This document shows, one piece after another, positions 1-13,000 of a stretch of 64,000 nt of DNA. The translations under genes were made by a program, and so were the position numbers. The notes below the pieces were generated by a model. That model had not been told where the DNA came from, made no database searches, and saw nothing but the letters and a program-made list of their open reading frames with translations. This DNA comes from Datnioides undecimradiatus (taxonomy: Eukaryota > Chordata > Actinopteri > Lobotiformes > Datnioididae), in the NCBI GenBank assembly GCA_008933995.1, contig WARS01000013.1, positions 15,689,806 to 15,753,805 on the forward strand. Reading direction: 5' to 3'. Positions within the stretch are counted from its first letter, which is position 1, and the number at the start of each line of letters is the position of its first letter.

Positions 1-1619
1 GAGTGGGAGTGACACACAGACAAAAAGAAACATAAACAAAACAGGTACATAGACACATTGTACGTGCGGCATGCGGACAAGCAGGCTCTCCTGGGACTGT
101 GGAGAAGACATACGGTGTCCTCCAGGTACAGTAAGTCTCAGACAACACAATTCCTTTTGTTTTCGTTTTGACACATCTATTATTGTAGTCCATCTAAAAA
201 ATGAATTGAGCTATTACCAAATGAGACAAAAAAAACAAACAAAACACAAATTTTCCACCCTTGAGAAATTTGCCTTTCCAACACACGTCTGTTGAATGCC
301 TGGCGGAAAATAGCTGCACTCCCTTGTGACATGTGAACAAATCGAACCAAAAAATGAGTTGATTTTAATGTGACGCTTGTCTACAGAGCCTGCCTCTATC
401 ACAGCCGCTGCCTCTTCCTGCTGCTGGTGGAAAAAGGAAACTCATACCTCTCAGTAAAAATTGGTTGAAAGGAGTCATTTTACTCATTAATATTCATAAG
501 ATATCATGAAACAACAAACTTCTCTTGTCAATCTTTGATAAAGCACACTTTGAACAAGAATCTGTTTTTGAGGAGACTAAATAACATCAAAGAAGTGATG
601 CATCTTCAGTGCGTTGTAATACGTCTCGATAGGACACATCACAGTCAATCTGTGTGTTCAGCCCCGCAGACACGATGATCAGTTTTATTTCTTTGGGAAA
701 AAAAAAACAAAAAACAAAGTTCAGCACAAGTTCAACAAAAGCAGCATCACAATAGCTCGGATATGCATCGTGACTATGCATAATGTCCTTCTCATCTGAA
801 TGATGGGCACTTGAAACGTTAACCTGCAACCTCCACTTGTGTCATGTTGTGAGTATTTATTCTGTTAAGTGACAACAAGGGACTAAAATTTACCATAGCT
901 TTCGGTTTCTTTGTGCATTCAGGTGTTCTCATCTATCAGGGAACACTTCTGACTGAAGACAACAGAGGTGTAAACACATGCAAAGACAACAGTAACTGGA
1001 CTGAGGCACGCTTTGAGCTCATGACGTCAAACTGGTAAATAGTGATTCTTATCTCCATGCAGACGATCATCAGCCACAAATCACACAATATCTCTGAAAA
1101 AAGAAAACACACGGATGGATGATTTATGGAAGCTGTATTCAGATTTACATTTAATGATTTTTAAGACATCTTAAAGAGCAAATACCATACCAAGTATAGG
1201 TGTGTTTTTGAGAAATTGTGTGGTTTAAAGTTGACAAGCGATGGCAACAGGAGTAACTCTAGGACTGTTTTTAATGTGGTTCAACAAACAGAGTTTCACT
1301 TATTGAGAAAGGGTAATTGCCAACAGGGACCTCCATTAATCTAAAATTAGTACCACTATTTTACACAGTCTTTACAGCATAATGATGAGCTGAGGGCCCG
1401 AATACAGACCTCAGTCTCACTGTGACAATTTATATTGGAAGCTCTAAGAGTTGGCTGAGAATGGAGACATTATTTATTGCTTGACTGCACAATAAATTTA
1501 TCCTGAATCTAATTCCTTCAAGTGAATTTCAATAGACTGAACATGTACTAGTCTGCACTAATATAAAGATGTTGAGGATGATTTCCTGACCTTTTAATTT
1601 ATTTTCCATTCAAAAGATA

Positions 1620-2370
1620 CAACACTTATTCCTACCAACAGAAGTATTCAAGACTTTTAAGGCATGGTATGTGCTGAGTAGATACAAAAAGTCTCCAAAC
1701 TATGATGAAATTATAGATCTTTTTTAAATGTAACAGAAAAAATTAAATTAAAGTGTCAGCCTTGACCCATCTTTCAAGTCATCTTAAAACAAACAAAACA
1801 AATAAATAGTTAATGATCAGCAATGTTTTAAATGGATAGCACCTTTTGCCTTCATTACAACAGAGTCTTTGGAGTAATTCAGACCAGCTTGGAGCCACCC
1901 TACCTCATAGTATGTGGAGAATACAGGAGATGGTTGTCACAGCAAAGGATTGACAAGAACCTGCCAGAAATTTCTGCAGCTCCTTCAGTGCTGCTGTTGG
2001 CCTCTTCGCGGCCTCCCTTATAAGTTTTCTTCTCGTCAACTTTGAAGGCTCGTTCTGATCTTTGCACGGTCTCTATGGTGACACATTTTTCCATTTATCG
2101 ATAATGATTTTGACAGTGCTCCATGCCACATCCATAAGTCTTACATTATCTTTAATTTCCTTCTCATTAGAGATATTTTTCAACAATTAGATCTTTCTTT
2201 GGTAACTCTTTGTGGCCCATGGCTCCTACAGCAACAGCTGACTTTTATCCAGTTTAAACCAGAATCATTTTCATTGACAGCAGATGTGTGCTGTTTACCT
2301 ACAGGTATGATTTTGAACCTTACTGGTTAACTTTGAACATAGATAGAACCCCTGATTGCAATTTCAATTT
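1620..2370 (-). mobile_element. Tc1/mariner-family DNA transposon relic, internally deleted
   Basis: On the minus strand, 2220 to about 1905 reads as a broken Tc1-type transposase. MGHKELPKKDLIVEKYL followed by a stop resembles the first helix of the paired-like DNA-binding domain. After a frame change, a segment resembling the HTH helix (WSTVKIIIDKWK) and a second HTH part (LIREAAKRPTAALKELQKF) follow in order. Near 1850 a short segment resembling the transposase C-terminus (VVMKAKGA) appears, so the catalytic DDE core is missing. The outer flanks (about 2300-2370 and 1625-1660, with a CAGAAGTATTCAAGAC-like end) resemble Tc1 non-coding ends. The element is inactive: stops, frameshifts and a large internal deletion are visible. 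Confidence 0.75.
1905..2220 (-). pseudogene. Broken Tc1-like transposase N-terminal region
   Basis: This is the remaining protein-coding part of the relic described at 1620-2370. The DNA-binding half is recognisable across two frames, with an early stop after about 17 residues and another stop shortly after the HTH helix. The catalytic domain is absent, so no functional protein can be made. A partial helix-turn-helix is the only domain left. Confidence 0.65.
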
Positions 2371-3074
2371 CATTTCAAATATTCTTAAAAATTAACTTTT
2401 TGTTTTTTTCTGTGGATTGTGTTTGGTATAAGATCACATTTAAGATGAAACAAGGCTGCCATTTACCATGCTGTTACGTCTGCCATAACATTTTAAAACC
2501 TTCAATCTTGTACGGGTGTTGTGTTGTTTTTATATCGTTTTTTTATATCCATAAAATAGTATTTAAAACGAATTTAAGAAGTGAGCTTATCAGACATGTT
2601 ATTTTTAGACATTTATTTATACTGTAAACCCCTAAGTGGTTTAAAGGGGGATGTGTCTGTAGCGGCTGCTGTAATTCCTCATTGTGGTTTCCTCATTAAT
2701 AGTTGATGATAGACTGCACGCCTTCAGTTAATCATCAACAACTAGGAATCATCAACAAACATCAACATACTATGAATATGGAAAGCTCTGCTCCCCGAAG
2801 CCATTTGGAATTTGATCCAGACAAAGTCGTGCTGACAAGAAACTGACGTCAATGTGTTGCAATTACACTCCACATTCTTAAACGCATTCAGACCCGAGGA
2901 GATAGTGTGCCTGTGCCCCCAAGTCACTGAATAATAGGTGGCTGCCTGTTCATGCAAAAATGCAGAGTTCTCCATTTAAAGTGTTGAAATGAACACATGT
3001 AAAGACATAGACAGATATTTAATGCACCCCCGGAAACACAGGCCATGTCAATACACAGACACAGAGACACAGAA

Positions 3075-3086
3075 ACACACACACAC

Positions 3087-3119
<33 letters not shown>
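3075..3119 (+). repeat. AC microsatellite, one G interruption, beside SUCLG2 exon 7
   Basis: About 22 AC units with a single G at 3091. In the SUCLG2 transcript it reads as a UG repeat starting 31 nt into intron 7. Confidence 0.98.
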
Positions 3120-3121
<2 letters not shown>

Positions 3122-3149
3122 GACAGACATTTTCTATGATACACAGTAC

Positions 3150-3246
3150 CTTGTCCTTCGGGAGTCTCTCCGAGAGGATTGACTTCGACTTGAGTGGCGT
3201 CGACTTTCAGGAACAGATCATAGAGCCTCTTAATCTGATCTGCTGC
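3150..3246 (-). CDS. SUCLG2: SUCLG2 coding exon 7 (metal-ligand asparagine); last exon in the window
   Basis: The 97-bp exon encodes [20 protein letters not shown] then [12 protein letters not shown] and one base of the next codon. In E. coli SucC the asparagine of the equivalent INPL motif is a Mg2+ ligand, so Asn243 here is the expected counterpart; the second ligand (an aspartate) would be in exon 8. The acceptor ends TCGCAG. The donor GTACTG is weak and is followed 31 nt later by a long UG repeat. I found no exon 8 between here and base 1, so the gene continues beyond the left edge. Confidence 0.96.
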
Positions 3247-6200
3247 CTGCGAGGTCCACAGAGGAGAGTAATTACCTGATGGTACGGTGTGAGCAGCCGG
3301 CCCCACCAAGGCCGCTCACCCTCCCACACAGACTACATAAAACATGGCAAATCACCTTCAACATCATGCTGTCTGAGTTTGTTTTGCATGAATGTGTATG
3401 TCAGTGATGAACTGGGAAAATATTTCTCACTTTTTCCCCACACTTTGATCTAATGTGGTCCCATACAAACATAACATCATAATGCACAGTTCAGCAGATT
3501 CCACCTGGCAGCTGTATCCAAACATACGCATTTTTTGTCACTGCTTCTTTCAGACGGGATTGATATTTACAAGCAGTGCATGGACAAAAGATGAATACAG
3601 CAAGTGAATACAGCAACACAGAAGTGCCACTTAAATCATCACTGTCAAAATCCCTATTTTAAAGGAATCTCAATTGATAACTCTATTGCTGAAACTCCTC
3701 TTTAGTAATGAAGACAGCTTCACATAGAATTGCAAGACTTATCAATGCACAGTTCCAGACACGATCCACCAATCTCACTTATTTTTTGTCTGACACACAC
3801 ACACGACTTGTACTGGCATGCAAACACATTTGCACCAACACAAAGATCCTGCCATGCCTTATCTCATTCAAGACAGTAAAGGTATTTTAAACGGTTATCT
3901 CAGAATTAAACAGTCTGGCAGCTGACTCACAGCAACCAAAAAAAAGCATGCTGACAATGCAGACAACTAATCACTTTCTATTTTTCTCCTTGCTTGTTTA
4001 AGATCAATGTCTGATCAGTATCCTGAAAAAAAGGATCACAGTAAAATTGTACATTTTGAGAGAGAGAGAGAAAGAGGCAGGCAGACAGACTGACAGATAT
4101 CTGATTTCTCATTTCTCATGCTGTGGTGCAAAAGGACATCTCTGAATAAACTATATGTCTAAGCACACATACCCGCTTTTGAAAGTGAACCACTTCTGTG
4201 CCTCATTTCAGTAGCTAATGCTGCCTGAACTAGATTTGCAAAACGTGATGTGAGAAGAAAAAAATGTTTGTTCCACTGTCCTCAAAATTATGGGTTACCC
4301 ATAGAGATGAGCTTTGTTTCTTTCTGCATAAATCACTCGCAGATTCAATGTGCGGCATGTTCTATCAAATAATGGTACCATTAGTGATGTCAGCTCCCCC
4401 CAGCCTGGCACAGTGGTGTGCGTCACTGCCAGATATGACAATAGACCACCTGGCAAGTGAATCTGGTGTAATGACACTTCACAATTTGCCTCTGGAAAAC
4501 TAATAATAGTCAAAGTTTGGTCTGTTTGTGAATGAGGATATATATGGCTGTGCATGTGTGCATTGTAAATCCTTCAGACATTCTTTGCCATGTGAGTTTA
4601 AAGCCTTCAGTGTGTCCATTACCTGTCTCTGCAGAGGTCCTTTGAAACCCAAATTAGCTGCCATGCGAAGTGCCTGGTCATCTCGTACACCTTCAAATAT
4701 ATCTATGACTTCCTACAAGATTCACAGAGAAAGTGTAAGAGAGAGAGAAACAAATGGAGAAAAGAAGCGACAGAAAACAAGAGGCTCAGACGCAGGGTGG
4801 TAATTTGACACAAAGCGGATGTTCCTATTAAACTGCCAACATTATAATTAAGTTGTGGCAAGCTGCCAGACATGAAGAATAGGGAGAGTTGGGATTGAAA
4901 CAATGGATTTATGATCACCAGACCCTCATATCTTTGACTCTCAGATGGAGAGAAACTCACTCATAACTTTTTTCACAGGTATATAAAAGGATGAAAGATT
5001 TCAGAGTGCACAGTGGTGAAGAAAGTAAACTATAAAACCACAGCTGTTGTTAGCAGTTTGAAACAATTCTGCATTAACTAGGTCTGGATCATATAGATTT
5101 TTAATGAGATGTGTGAAAGAGGTGCTGTTTTAAAGCGTGTGTTAGATAGCAACACCACAGCTGTGTATCGCACATACAATCTGAAATTTTTGGGGAAAAT
5201 AATGAATTACATAAACCTCAGCAGGATCTTTACAATCTGCTCTAACATCTGCAGACAATAGGCAGAAAGATATATAACAATAGGAAATGCAGGCAAACTC
5301 CATCTGTAACATTTAAATCATACATCTGTTAACAATGGCAATGACCTGTTGCCAAGTAGCCAAGTGATGACAGTGGATTAAGCTCTGTAAATGGAATCTA
5401 ATTAATTGCAATATAAAACGCAGAGGGCTGTGTGTTTGTTCAGGATTCAGTGTATTGCTGTGTGTTCAGCTGCTGCAGTGCACATGTAGACAAGACAATG
5501 AATTTAACTGAATTAGCAGGAAATACGAACAGAGCACAGCTTCCATCTGTAAGACCTGCTGAGAAACCGAGTGCTGGCCTGATTTCAAGCCAAACTTGTC
5601 AATTGTAGGAGAAAAATCTTTGAGCAAAGATGGCAGAGGGTTTGCACTTTTTAGAAGCACTGTGGAAGACAGACAGTCGATTTCAACTTGTGAAATCTCA
5701 TTGTTTCATTCTTCTCATTTGATATTGTAGTAAGTATAAAACACAAATCACATACCTTAAAGATGAGTTCTGGGTTGTTGGCAGCTACCTCCTCAATATC
5801 CATACCTCCCTGGGGGCTTCCTACCATGACGGGGCCATTACAGGAGCGGTCCATGAGGATGGCAAAGTAGGTCTCTCTGCTAATGTCCAGGGCCTCAGCA
5901 ACCATCACCTGGACATAGCAGCAGAAGAAGGAAGGGCTGATGGGGGAATGTGGCTACGATACCAAGCTAACATCACGGTCATATAAAGTGGGTACAAAAA
6001 ACAAAACAAAACAAAACAAAACAACGCTTGATTTTTCATGACTTTCCCTCTAGCATTTGACTTTTTAAATTGCCTCTTTAAGGTCTACAATATTCAATAC
6101 TAGATTGAACACAATTACACAGGCAAATAAGCAGGGTCCATAGATTGGCAGAATCTATGTGGCACAGCTCTGAGAAAATCTCATATGCTGTGAATGTGAG

Positions 6201-9200
6201 AAAGGGAGGCAGATAGAAAAGAACACAATGTTTGGGGTCCAGCAGATAAGCGGAAAGCGGAAGCAAGAATCAGTTGTGTGTTGGTTAACGGTTTGCAGGT
6301 TTTCTGGGTGGGGTGTTTGCTTCAACATGCATGGTCATTTATGTTCTGCTTCCAGTGTATCGCCCAGCGAATGAGGATGGATGGGCTACCCTGTCCTTCG
6401 TGTGAACAGACAGCACTCCTATCTCCTTGTCCAAATGTTGTCTTCTCCAGTCACTCCCTGTTGTTTGACTTGTAGCCCTGATTCTTTACTCACACTAAAT
6501 ATATTCTATCCCTGCAGTCCTCTCCACATTTCCCCTCAAACCCCTATTTTTGTCTCCTACAGTTTTCCTCCACAACCATCTTTTAAACCCTCTGTCTCAC
6601 CTTTCCTGATCTTCTGTCCTCATTCCCCCATCAGTGTCATGACAGCAAATCCATGTAGATACTGAAGTGCTGTCCCTGTTTCCTGTGGTGCTCTCCGCTC
6701 CATGCTGCAGAATGGGTTGAGGGTTGATGTGAGCCCCATTGGCAGGTTGACAGCTAAGGTCTGGCTGTCATTTGACAGACCAGGTTGTGATGACACTCGT
6801 ACTGTACTGGATCCTTCAGATTTGTCACCGGCTGCTCTAGCCAGGTTTGATTTAAGCAGATGTTCTTGGTGAGACAATCAGATGATTAACTGGAGATCAT
6901 GTCTCTCTCTTTCTCTCACCTAATTCAAGTTTTCTCCAGATCATTTAGTTGTTTTTATTTGCCTTTTCCTCTGCCCCTGAGCTCATGAACTTCAGAGTCT
7001 GCGAGTGTTTTTTTTTAAAATAAAAATGATAAGTGTAACACTCGTTTTGATTCCATTCAAACTCTGCAGTGTGAGTAGGAGCAGGAGTTGGGGAGAAATG
7101 GGTGGGGGGCAGGGGTACACAGAGATGTGGAGAGTGAAAGAAAGACAGCAGTACCCACACACGAGCCATAGTCTGAGAGGGCTTCATCACCTGGAAATGT
7201 CTGTTTTGAGGAGGTACTGCATGCAGCATGCGAGTAGAGAAAATGATATTCCTGCTTGTTAGTGGCACACAGAAACAGTTGTTTACCAAACACTTTAAAT
7301 TCACAGTGGGCCCGGTTCAATTTATGCAATGAGCCATAACACCAGGCAGCGCAAACCCACAGTAAACAACACTGGACAGCTTCTGTTTAAACCTTGCGGA
7401 AAAAAAAAACAAAAAAACGAAACCATAGAGCCAGACTGCCTTCACAGTCATTAATTTTACAGAACTGCATTACTGGACTCAAAATGCCTTGAAATGAGGT
7501 CAGAAAAAATAAGGAAAAAAGAAACAAAAGAAGAGAGAGAGGAAGTATATCTTTCTTTTGTTCAGTCTCTGCAGTAGCTCAGCTCACCGTTTTCACTTTC
7601 ACTCCTTCCTTAGGTGTCTGTTTGGTAGTCAGATTGAAACCCAGCATCTTATTGGCCAGTTCACCAACCACTGCAGGACTGAAGGAGAGTGATTAACAGG
7701 TCAAACAATGTCCTTTTTTAAACAAAAGTCTTAACTAAAAAAAAAAACAATCACTGAGTAAACATACACTTCTCATTATTCACATGATGAGGAGACGAGG
7801 TTAACTAAGAGACCCAAAAGTATTTCTTTATCTCTTTGTTCAGCTAAAGCGAGATATGCCTCAGCACTTTCTTGGCATTAATGTAACACATTCTGACAAA
7901 GCACAGCTTTTGGAGACACTCTGGTATATCTACACATCGCTGTGAATGAACCTCTACTTATTCTCTCTGTTTAAAAGCAGGCCACATGCCAGGGCTGCTG
8001 CTGTAAGCCTGCTCTGGTTTTGTAAGTGAATAAAAATGAAGCCAGGGGTTGTACTCATCCTTTGATAGATGAGAGGAAGGTGAACTGTGCACTCATGTCA
8101 CTGTCTGGGGACGGTGAACTTCAGTATATCTCACTTTGAAAAAGTTTCCGGCCAATCCGAACCCTGAAGTAGGGTGACGATGATACATGTCTGGGACAAC
8201 TGTCATAAATCACATTTTTGCCTTTAAGGCGGCAGTAAGTGCTAGGTACCTTTACAAAAAAGATAGCGTTCTTTAACACAAGCAAACTGCAGTGCCTGAG
8301 CAAAGAAAAGCTCTTTCAAGAGTTGTTCAGCCTTTTAAAAATGCACAAGATTTCAGAGTGAGCTTTCATTGGATGAACACACACATGTAATCCTAACGTA
8401 GAACAAAATAAATCTCAGCAGAAACACAAAACCAATCAACCTGAGACAGAAAAACTCGGTATGGGGTGCAAAACGATTTTGTTGACCCTTAAATAACTTT
8501 TTCAACATTTAATTGAGGGTAGTTGTTCGAAAACGAGACACGGGAAGAAAGAAAAATTGTTTATTTGCACCACAAGTAATCCTGACTGTGTCTCTGTGTC
8601 TAGGGAGCATCTTCAGAGAGCTCTTTGAGCCTCCTTACTCTAAAAGCTGCTGTCGTTGGAGAAATAATAGGAATCTATCTCCTACAGTAGCTCTCAGTGT
8701 GAAATGCACAAAGGGGCATACTTACTCCTTAGTTAAGTGAACTCCACCCTTAAGGCCACTGTCAAAGACACCCTTGCCTCTACCACCAGCCAGAATCTGA
8801 GCTTTCAGCACAATTTCCTTCGCATCTGAAAGACAGAAAGAGACAGATTGAGAGACGGAGAAAGTGAGGGAGAGAAAGGGAGGGAAAGAAGGACAGAGAA
8901 ACATAGACAGAGCACTTAAGATATAGGCTCAGCACCTTAGATGCCCCCTTGAGTCTGCCACTTATCTATCCATCTGATTGAAGTAAGAAGGTGAGAGGAA
9001 AAGAGACAGGTGCAGGTGATATGTGAAAAGATAAGGGATTATGCTGGGAAGGAAAAAGTTTACAGCCAGAGCTCAACACCCCTCCACAAGGAAAATTAGT
9101 AGATTTCACTGGATGAGTACAAATTTTGACCTGTTGGTGGCACTAGCTGAAAAGTCAGTAGTTAGGATTTATTGTGTGAGAACAACAGCTGGTGGCAATA

Positions 9201-10023
9201 TGGGAAACGTTGAATGCTCATCAGTGTCAGCATGGTTTATCCTCTCTGGAACATGAATACCAATACTAATTTTCATTACAGTCAGAGGTTTTAGAGATAT
9301 TTCAGTCAGGTGTCTAAAAGACCCACTGACATTACCATCTCCACAACTAGCACAGCTGCTGCTAGCATGGCTAAGAATACCATCCACATGCAACTGAAGT
9401 GTTTTACTGGTGCATGTGCTTACGGCAGGCATCTGATTGCATTCTCAGTGTAAGAAGGGAAAATAAGCAACTGCACAACTGTTGAAAACTTTCACATGAC
9501 CTTGCTCCAATTATATAACCACCCTGCCTCCCCTTTGCTGTCACTGCCACCTTGCAAGAACTCGCACATCAGGAGGAGGCCCCTCAGCTGTCTATTCAGC
9601 ATCCTGCCCGCAATCTCCCTCTATTCAAATGGGGCGAAGACACTTGATGAAAGATGGTCTCAGGCTAGGTTATTATTATCTAGGTGGGGGAGTTCAGCCA
9701 TTGACAGGTGGCTGCCATCAAGGTGGGAAGTGGGTGGTAGGGAGAGTGGAAGAGGATGATCTGCTGTGCGATGGTTGGAAAGACTCCTTGACCTTGAGGG
9801 CTGGAGACAAGCTCCTCCCTCGACGAAACACTACGATCAGGGTAGAGAACGTCCAGACAGGTCCCGGTGAGCTGAGAGAGCCAAAAATCTCTGGCTGTGC
9901 TCACTGCTCCTGTAGTGGGAAAAAGACCCGCAGAAAATAGCCTCTGACAGGGTGGCAGGGATTAAACTAACACTGCATTAGTGAGACCAGTTCTCTGTGG
10001 AGAGTTGAGAGCTGAGAGCGGAG

Positions 10024-10089
<66 letters not shown>

Positions 10090-13000
10090 AAAATAAAGGT
10101 GTGCTTATATGCAAAGGGCTTTGAGAGGAGTCATAAATGAATAAATATGTTAATAAAAAACTGCTACCGCACAAAATTTAAAAGAGTTCAAAGCAAGATG
10201 AAATAGTGTGTCCTGCGGGCATGTGCAGCAGAGAGGGAAGGCACAAAGGAAATGACTTTTGCTTTAAAAAAGAAACAAGTGGAAGAACAAAGATGTAGCC
10301 AGATGCATAGATGGCATTGTTTAAGATGGGGGGGAAAGGCAAGAGTATTGGCACATTGATGAGGGCCTTAAAAAGCAAGCTATGGTTTTAAAGAGAAGAT
10401 ATATTAAATATATTAAAAGGCGTGTAATGTGCCAGGGAAGGTAATGGGGTGAGAACGAAGCAGGTGTTCATTCCTGCTGCACTAGTAATTGATAGCAAAC
10501 CTCTTTATTATGCGGCACACAACAAGTTATTGTAGCAATATCAGCAATTATGAATGGGCACTGAAAGAGCAATGTGCTGATAATAAAAAGAAACTTAATA
10601 AAACAAGAAAGAGAAGGACATTAAATGTAATACTGTGCAGTCACATGACATCTCAAAGATTAGCAGAGAAAAATAAAAATCTATGTAGAATCGGACCAAA
10701 TTCTCTGGTTAGCATTGAAACACTGCTCTCTGTAGAAACACATGGAGAGGATAATGATGTCCTCAAAGATCACAGTGAACATGGTGCATGGTAAAGAGCA
10801 GGGTGGCCATTATCTGCGTAGTATGACAGACATGAGATGGCCTCTAACACTCAGACAAAGGTTGGTCCCTAATGAGTGCGGAGCAGAGTGGGGAGTGGAT
10901 GGAAAAGGACTAGTAGTATGTAAAATCAGAGAGAAGTCATGCTTTTATGTTCAACCCAGACACTGAGATGAATAGGGGGAGAGAAGGGCACATGTTTCAA
11001 GCTGATCTGTAAAGACACCAGCAAGCACTGTTCAAGAGTCAGGGCTTAAGGTGTGCATCCAGTGAAAACAATTCAATATTAAATTTGTAAACTGAGAGGT
11101 CACACTAATGAAGGGTGACACACATTGCATTCTGAGTGTGTTCAGTCCAGACAGCAATATATTGTTCATTTACACCGAGATTCTTTCTTGAATGTATGTA
11201 TCCATTACTGTAAATGCAGCATAGTGGATGCACTACATACAAAACAAATCCTCATTTAACTTGTTGCAGCCACAATAATTAGAAACACCCCCTGCAGAAA
11301 GCAGTTTGGTTATTAGTTGAATGAAAACCCTGCTTCTGGGGTTGGAGGGAGGGCGCTCCGGTTGCATAATAAGTTCTCAGCCTCCATTTGTATCATGCAT
11401 GGCCCACTGTGAAGATGTGGAGAACGATTTTTATCCCCATTTATCTTCTATATCTTGGGGACACAGGGGAGGAGATTAACATCACACAACATCTCCAATC
11501 ACATCACATGCGATCGGAGTAATGTGGTCATCATCCTCAGGCCTTACTCATTTCCCAGTAATGAGTGCAAATCAACTCCCAGTCTGCTTGCCAGTGACAG
11601 CAGCTGGCACAGAGGATGTTACTTCTACAATCAGTGTCTCGTTCTCCCTCTTTTTTCTGTACACTTTTGAAAGGCCTATTCTCTTCTCCCCCACTCTTCC
11701 TTTTCGCATAGCCCACGGGTGGCCAGCAGCAGAGTTAGCTTTGGTCTGATATTTAATTAAGCCTTCGAGGCTGTGCCATGAGGGGAATGCTGGCTGGTAA
11801 GGGACAGATGTAGGCTGTGCGCCAATCCAGAGAGAGTAAGATGTGGCTACCATCTGCATGGAGGGAGAGAAAAAGATCAGGACTGTCCTCCCCAGCGTAC
11901 ATGTGTGCTGTAATGAAAGTAATGTGGCGGCTAAAAGGAGAAGACTAATCAAACTCTTGGGAGAGAGAAGAAAACAAACAACTGCACACAGCTACAACCA
12001 AACACCACAGAAGGCCAGAGCATTACTATGGATAAATGCCATTAATACTTGAGGGAAGAAAAAAAAACCCAAAATGACCTCTGAACCATCAGCATCTGTG
12101 CCCATCATAACAGTACAGATCTTCTCCTGCTTATAAAGTGTTGATTGCTGTCAAACAGGCAGAAATCAGTCTATTGAAAATGAATAAAGATCTGAAATGT
12201 CACTCTACCAAGACTATTTATTAACACAACTAATGAAGTCGTGATTATTCTTTTCCAAGTATTTTTTGGAATTAGCTCTAAGCAGCAGAAGCATAATTTA
12301 TCATTCAGGGGTATTCCAGTGCTATAAGTAGAAAAAGCAACAATCTGTGCTTCCATTTGCTTCCATCTAGCGGCATATGGCACGTCTTTAAATAACTTCA
12401 ATTATGTTGTCAACTGCATATTGATAGCTACAGAAAGCTATTTGAGCAGCTCTAGCTTTTGACTCGCTTCGCCACAGGGCCGTTGCTGTGTCACATCAAG
12501 GGCTCACTGATATTGGGAGCGCTGAACTCATAGCTCACTACAGGAAACACATACCACAGGCTACTCAGGATATCAAAGACTTCAAACAGCAACTATCTGA
12601 TAAGCTTCACTAATTGCACAAAGCAGAAACTGAATACATACATGCCGTTCTGCCTTGCATTTGTATAAAAAGGTCAACTGAGGCCAACGCTTGCGCATTT
12701 CGGCACAATGTTCAGTGCGATAGCCTTGCCAACACTTCTTGCTTTAATTACACTTTTGCACCTGCAGGGCCAGTAACCGGAACAGGTGGTGTTTCATGTT
12801 TAGACTCCTTGTGTGACGATTTTTCTTTATCTTGGACAACTTTAGCTTTCTGTAAACTTTTACCGTTTGCAACTCTGCCAGACTACGAAAGGTCACACAG
12901 AAAATTGCTCTCCATTCATGCAGTGATAGCAGGTGAACCAAGAGAAAAGATATGAAAATAAAATCTTCAGTTTTTCATCTACCTTGACATATACGGACCT

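Larger units (their letters stand above)
1..3149 (-). other. SUCLG2 intron 7, 5' portion (continues beyond left edge)
   Basis: Non-coding. It contains a Tc1-like transposase relic (about 1620-2370) and an AC microsatellite next to the exon-7 donor. I looked for the next SUCLG2 exon (the family continues with a FDAKINFDDNAEFRQ-like segment) and saw nothing on the minus strand that fits. Confidence 0.8.

Noticed and set aside
2924..3309. Open frames of repeated Val-Cys or His-Thr on both strands
   Set aside because: They are translations of the AC microsatellite; only the SUCLG2 exon 7 part of the minus-strand frame is real.
9962..10174. Minus-strand ORF with a long Leu-Ser repeat
   Set aside because: It is the translation of the GA repeat, not a protein.
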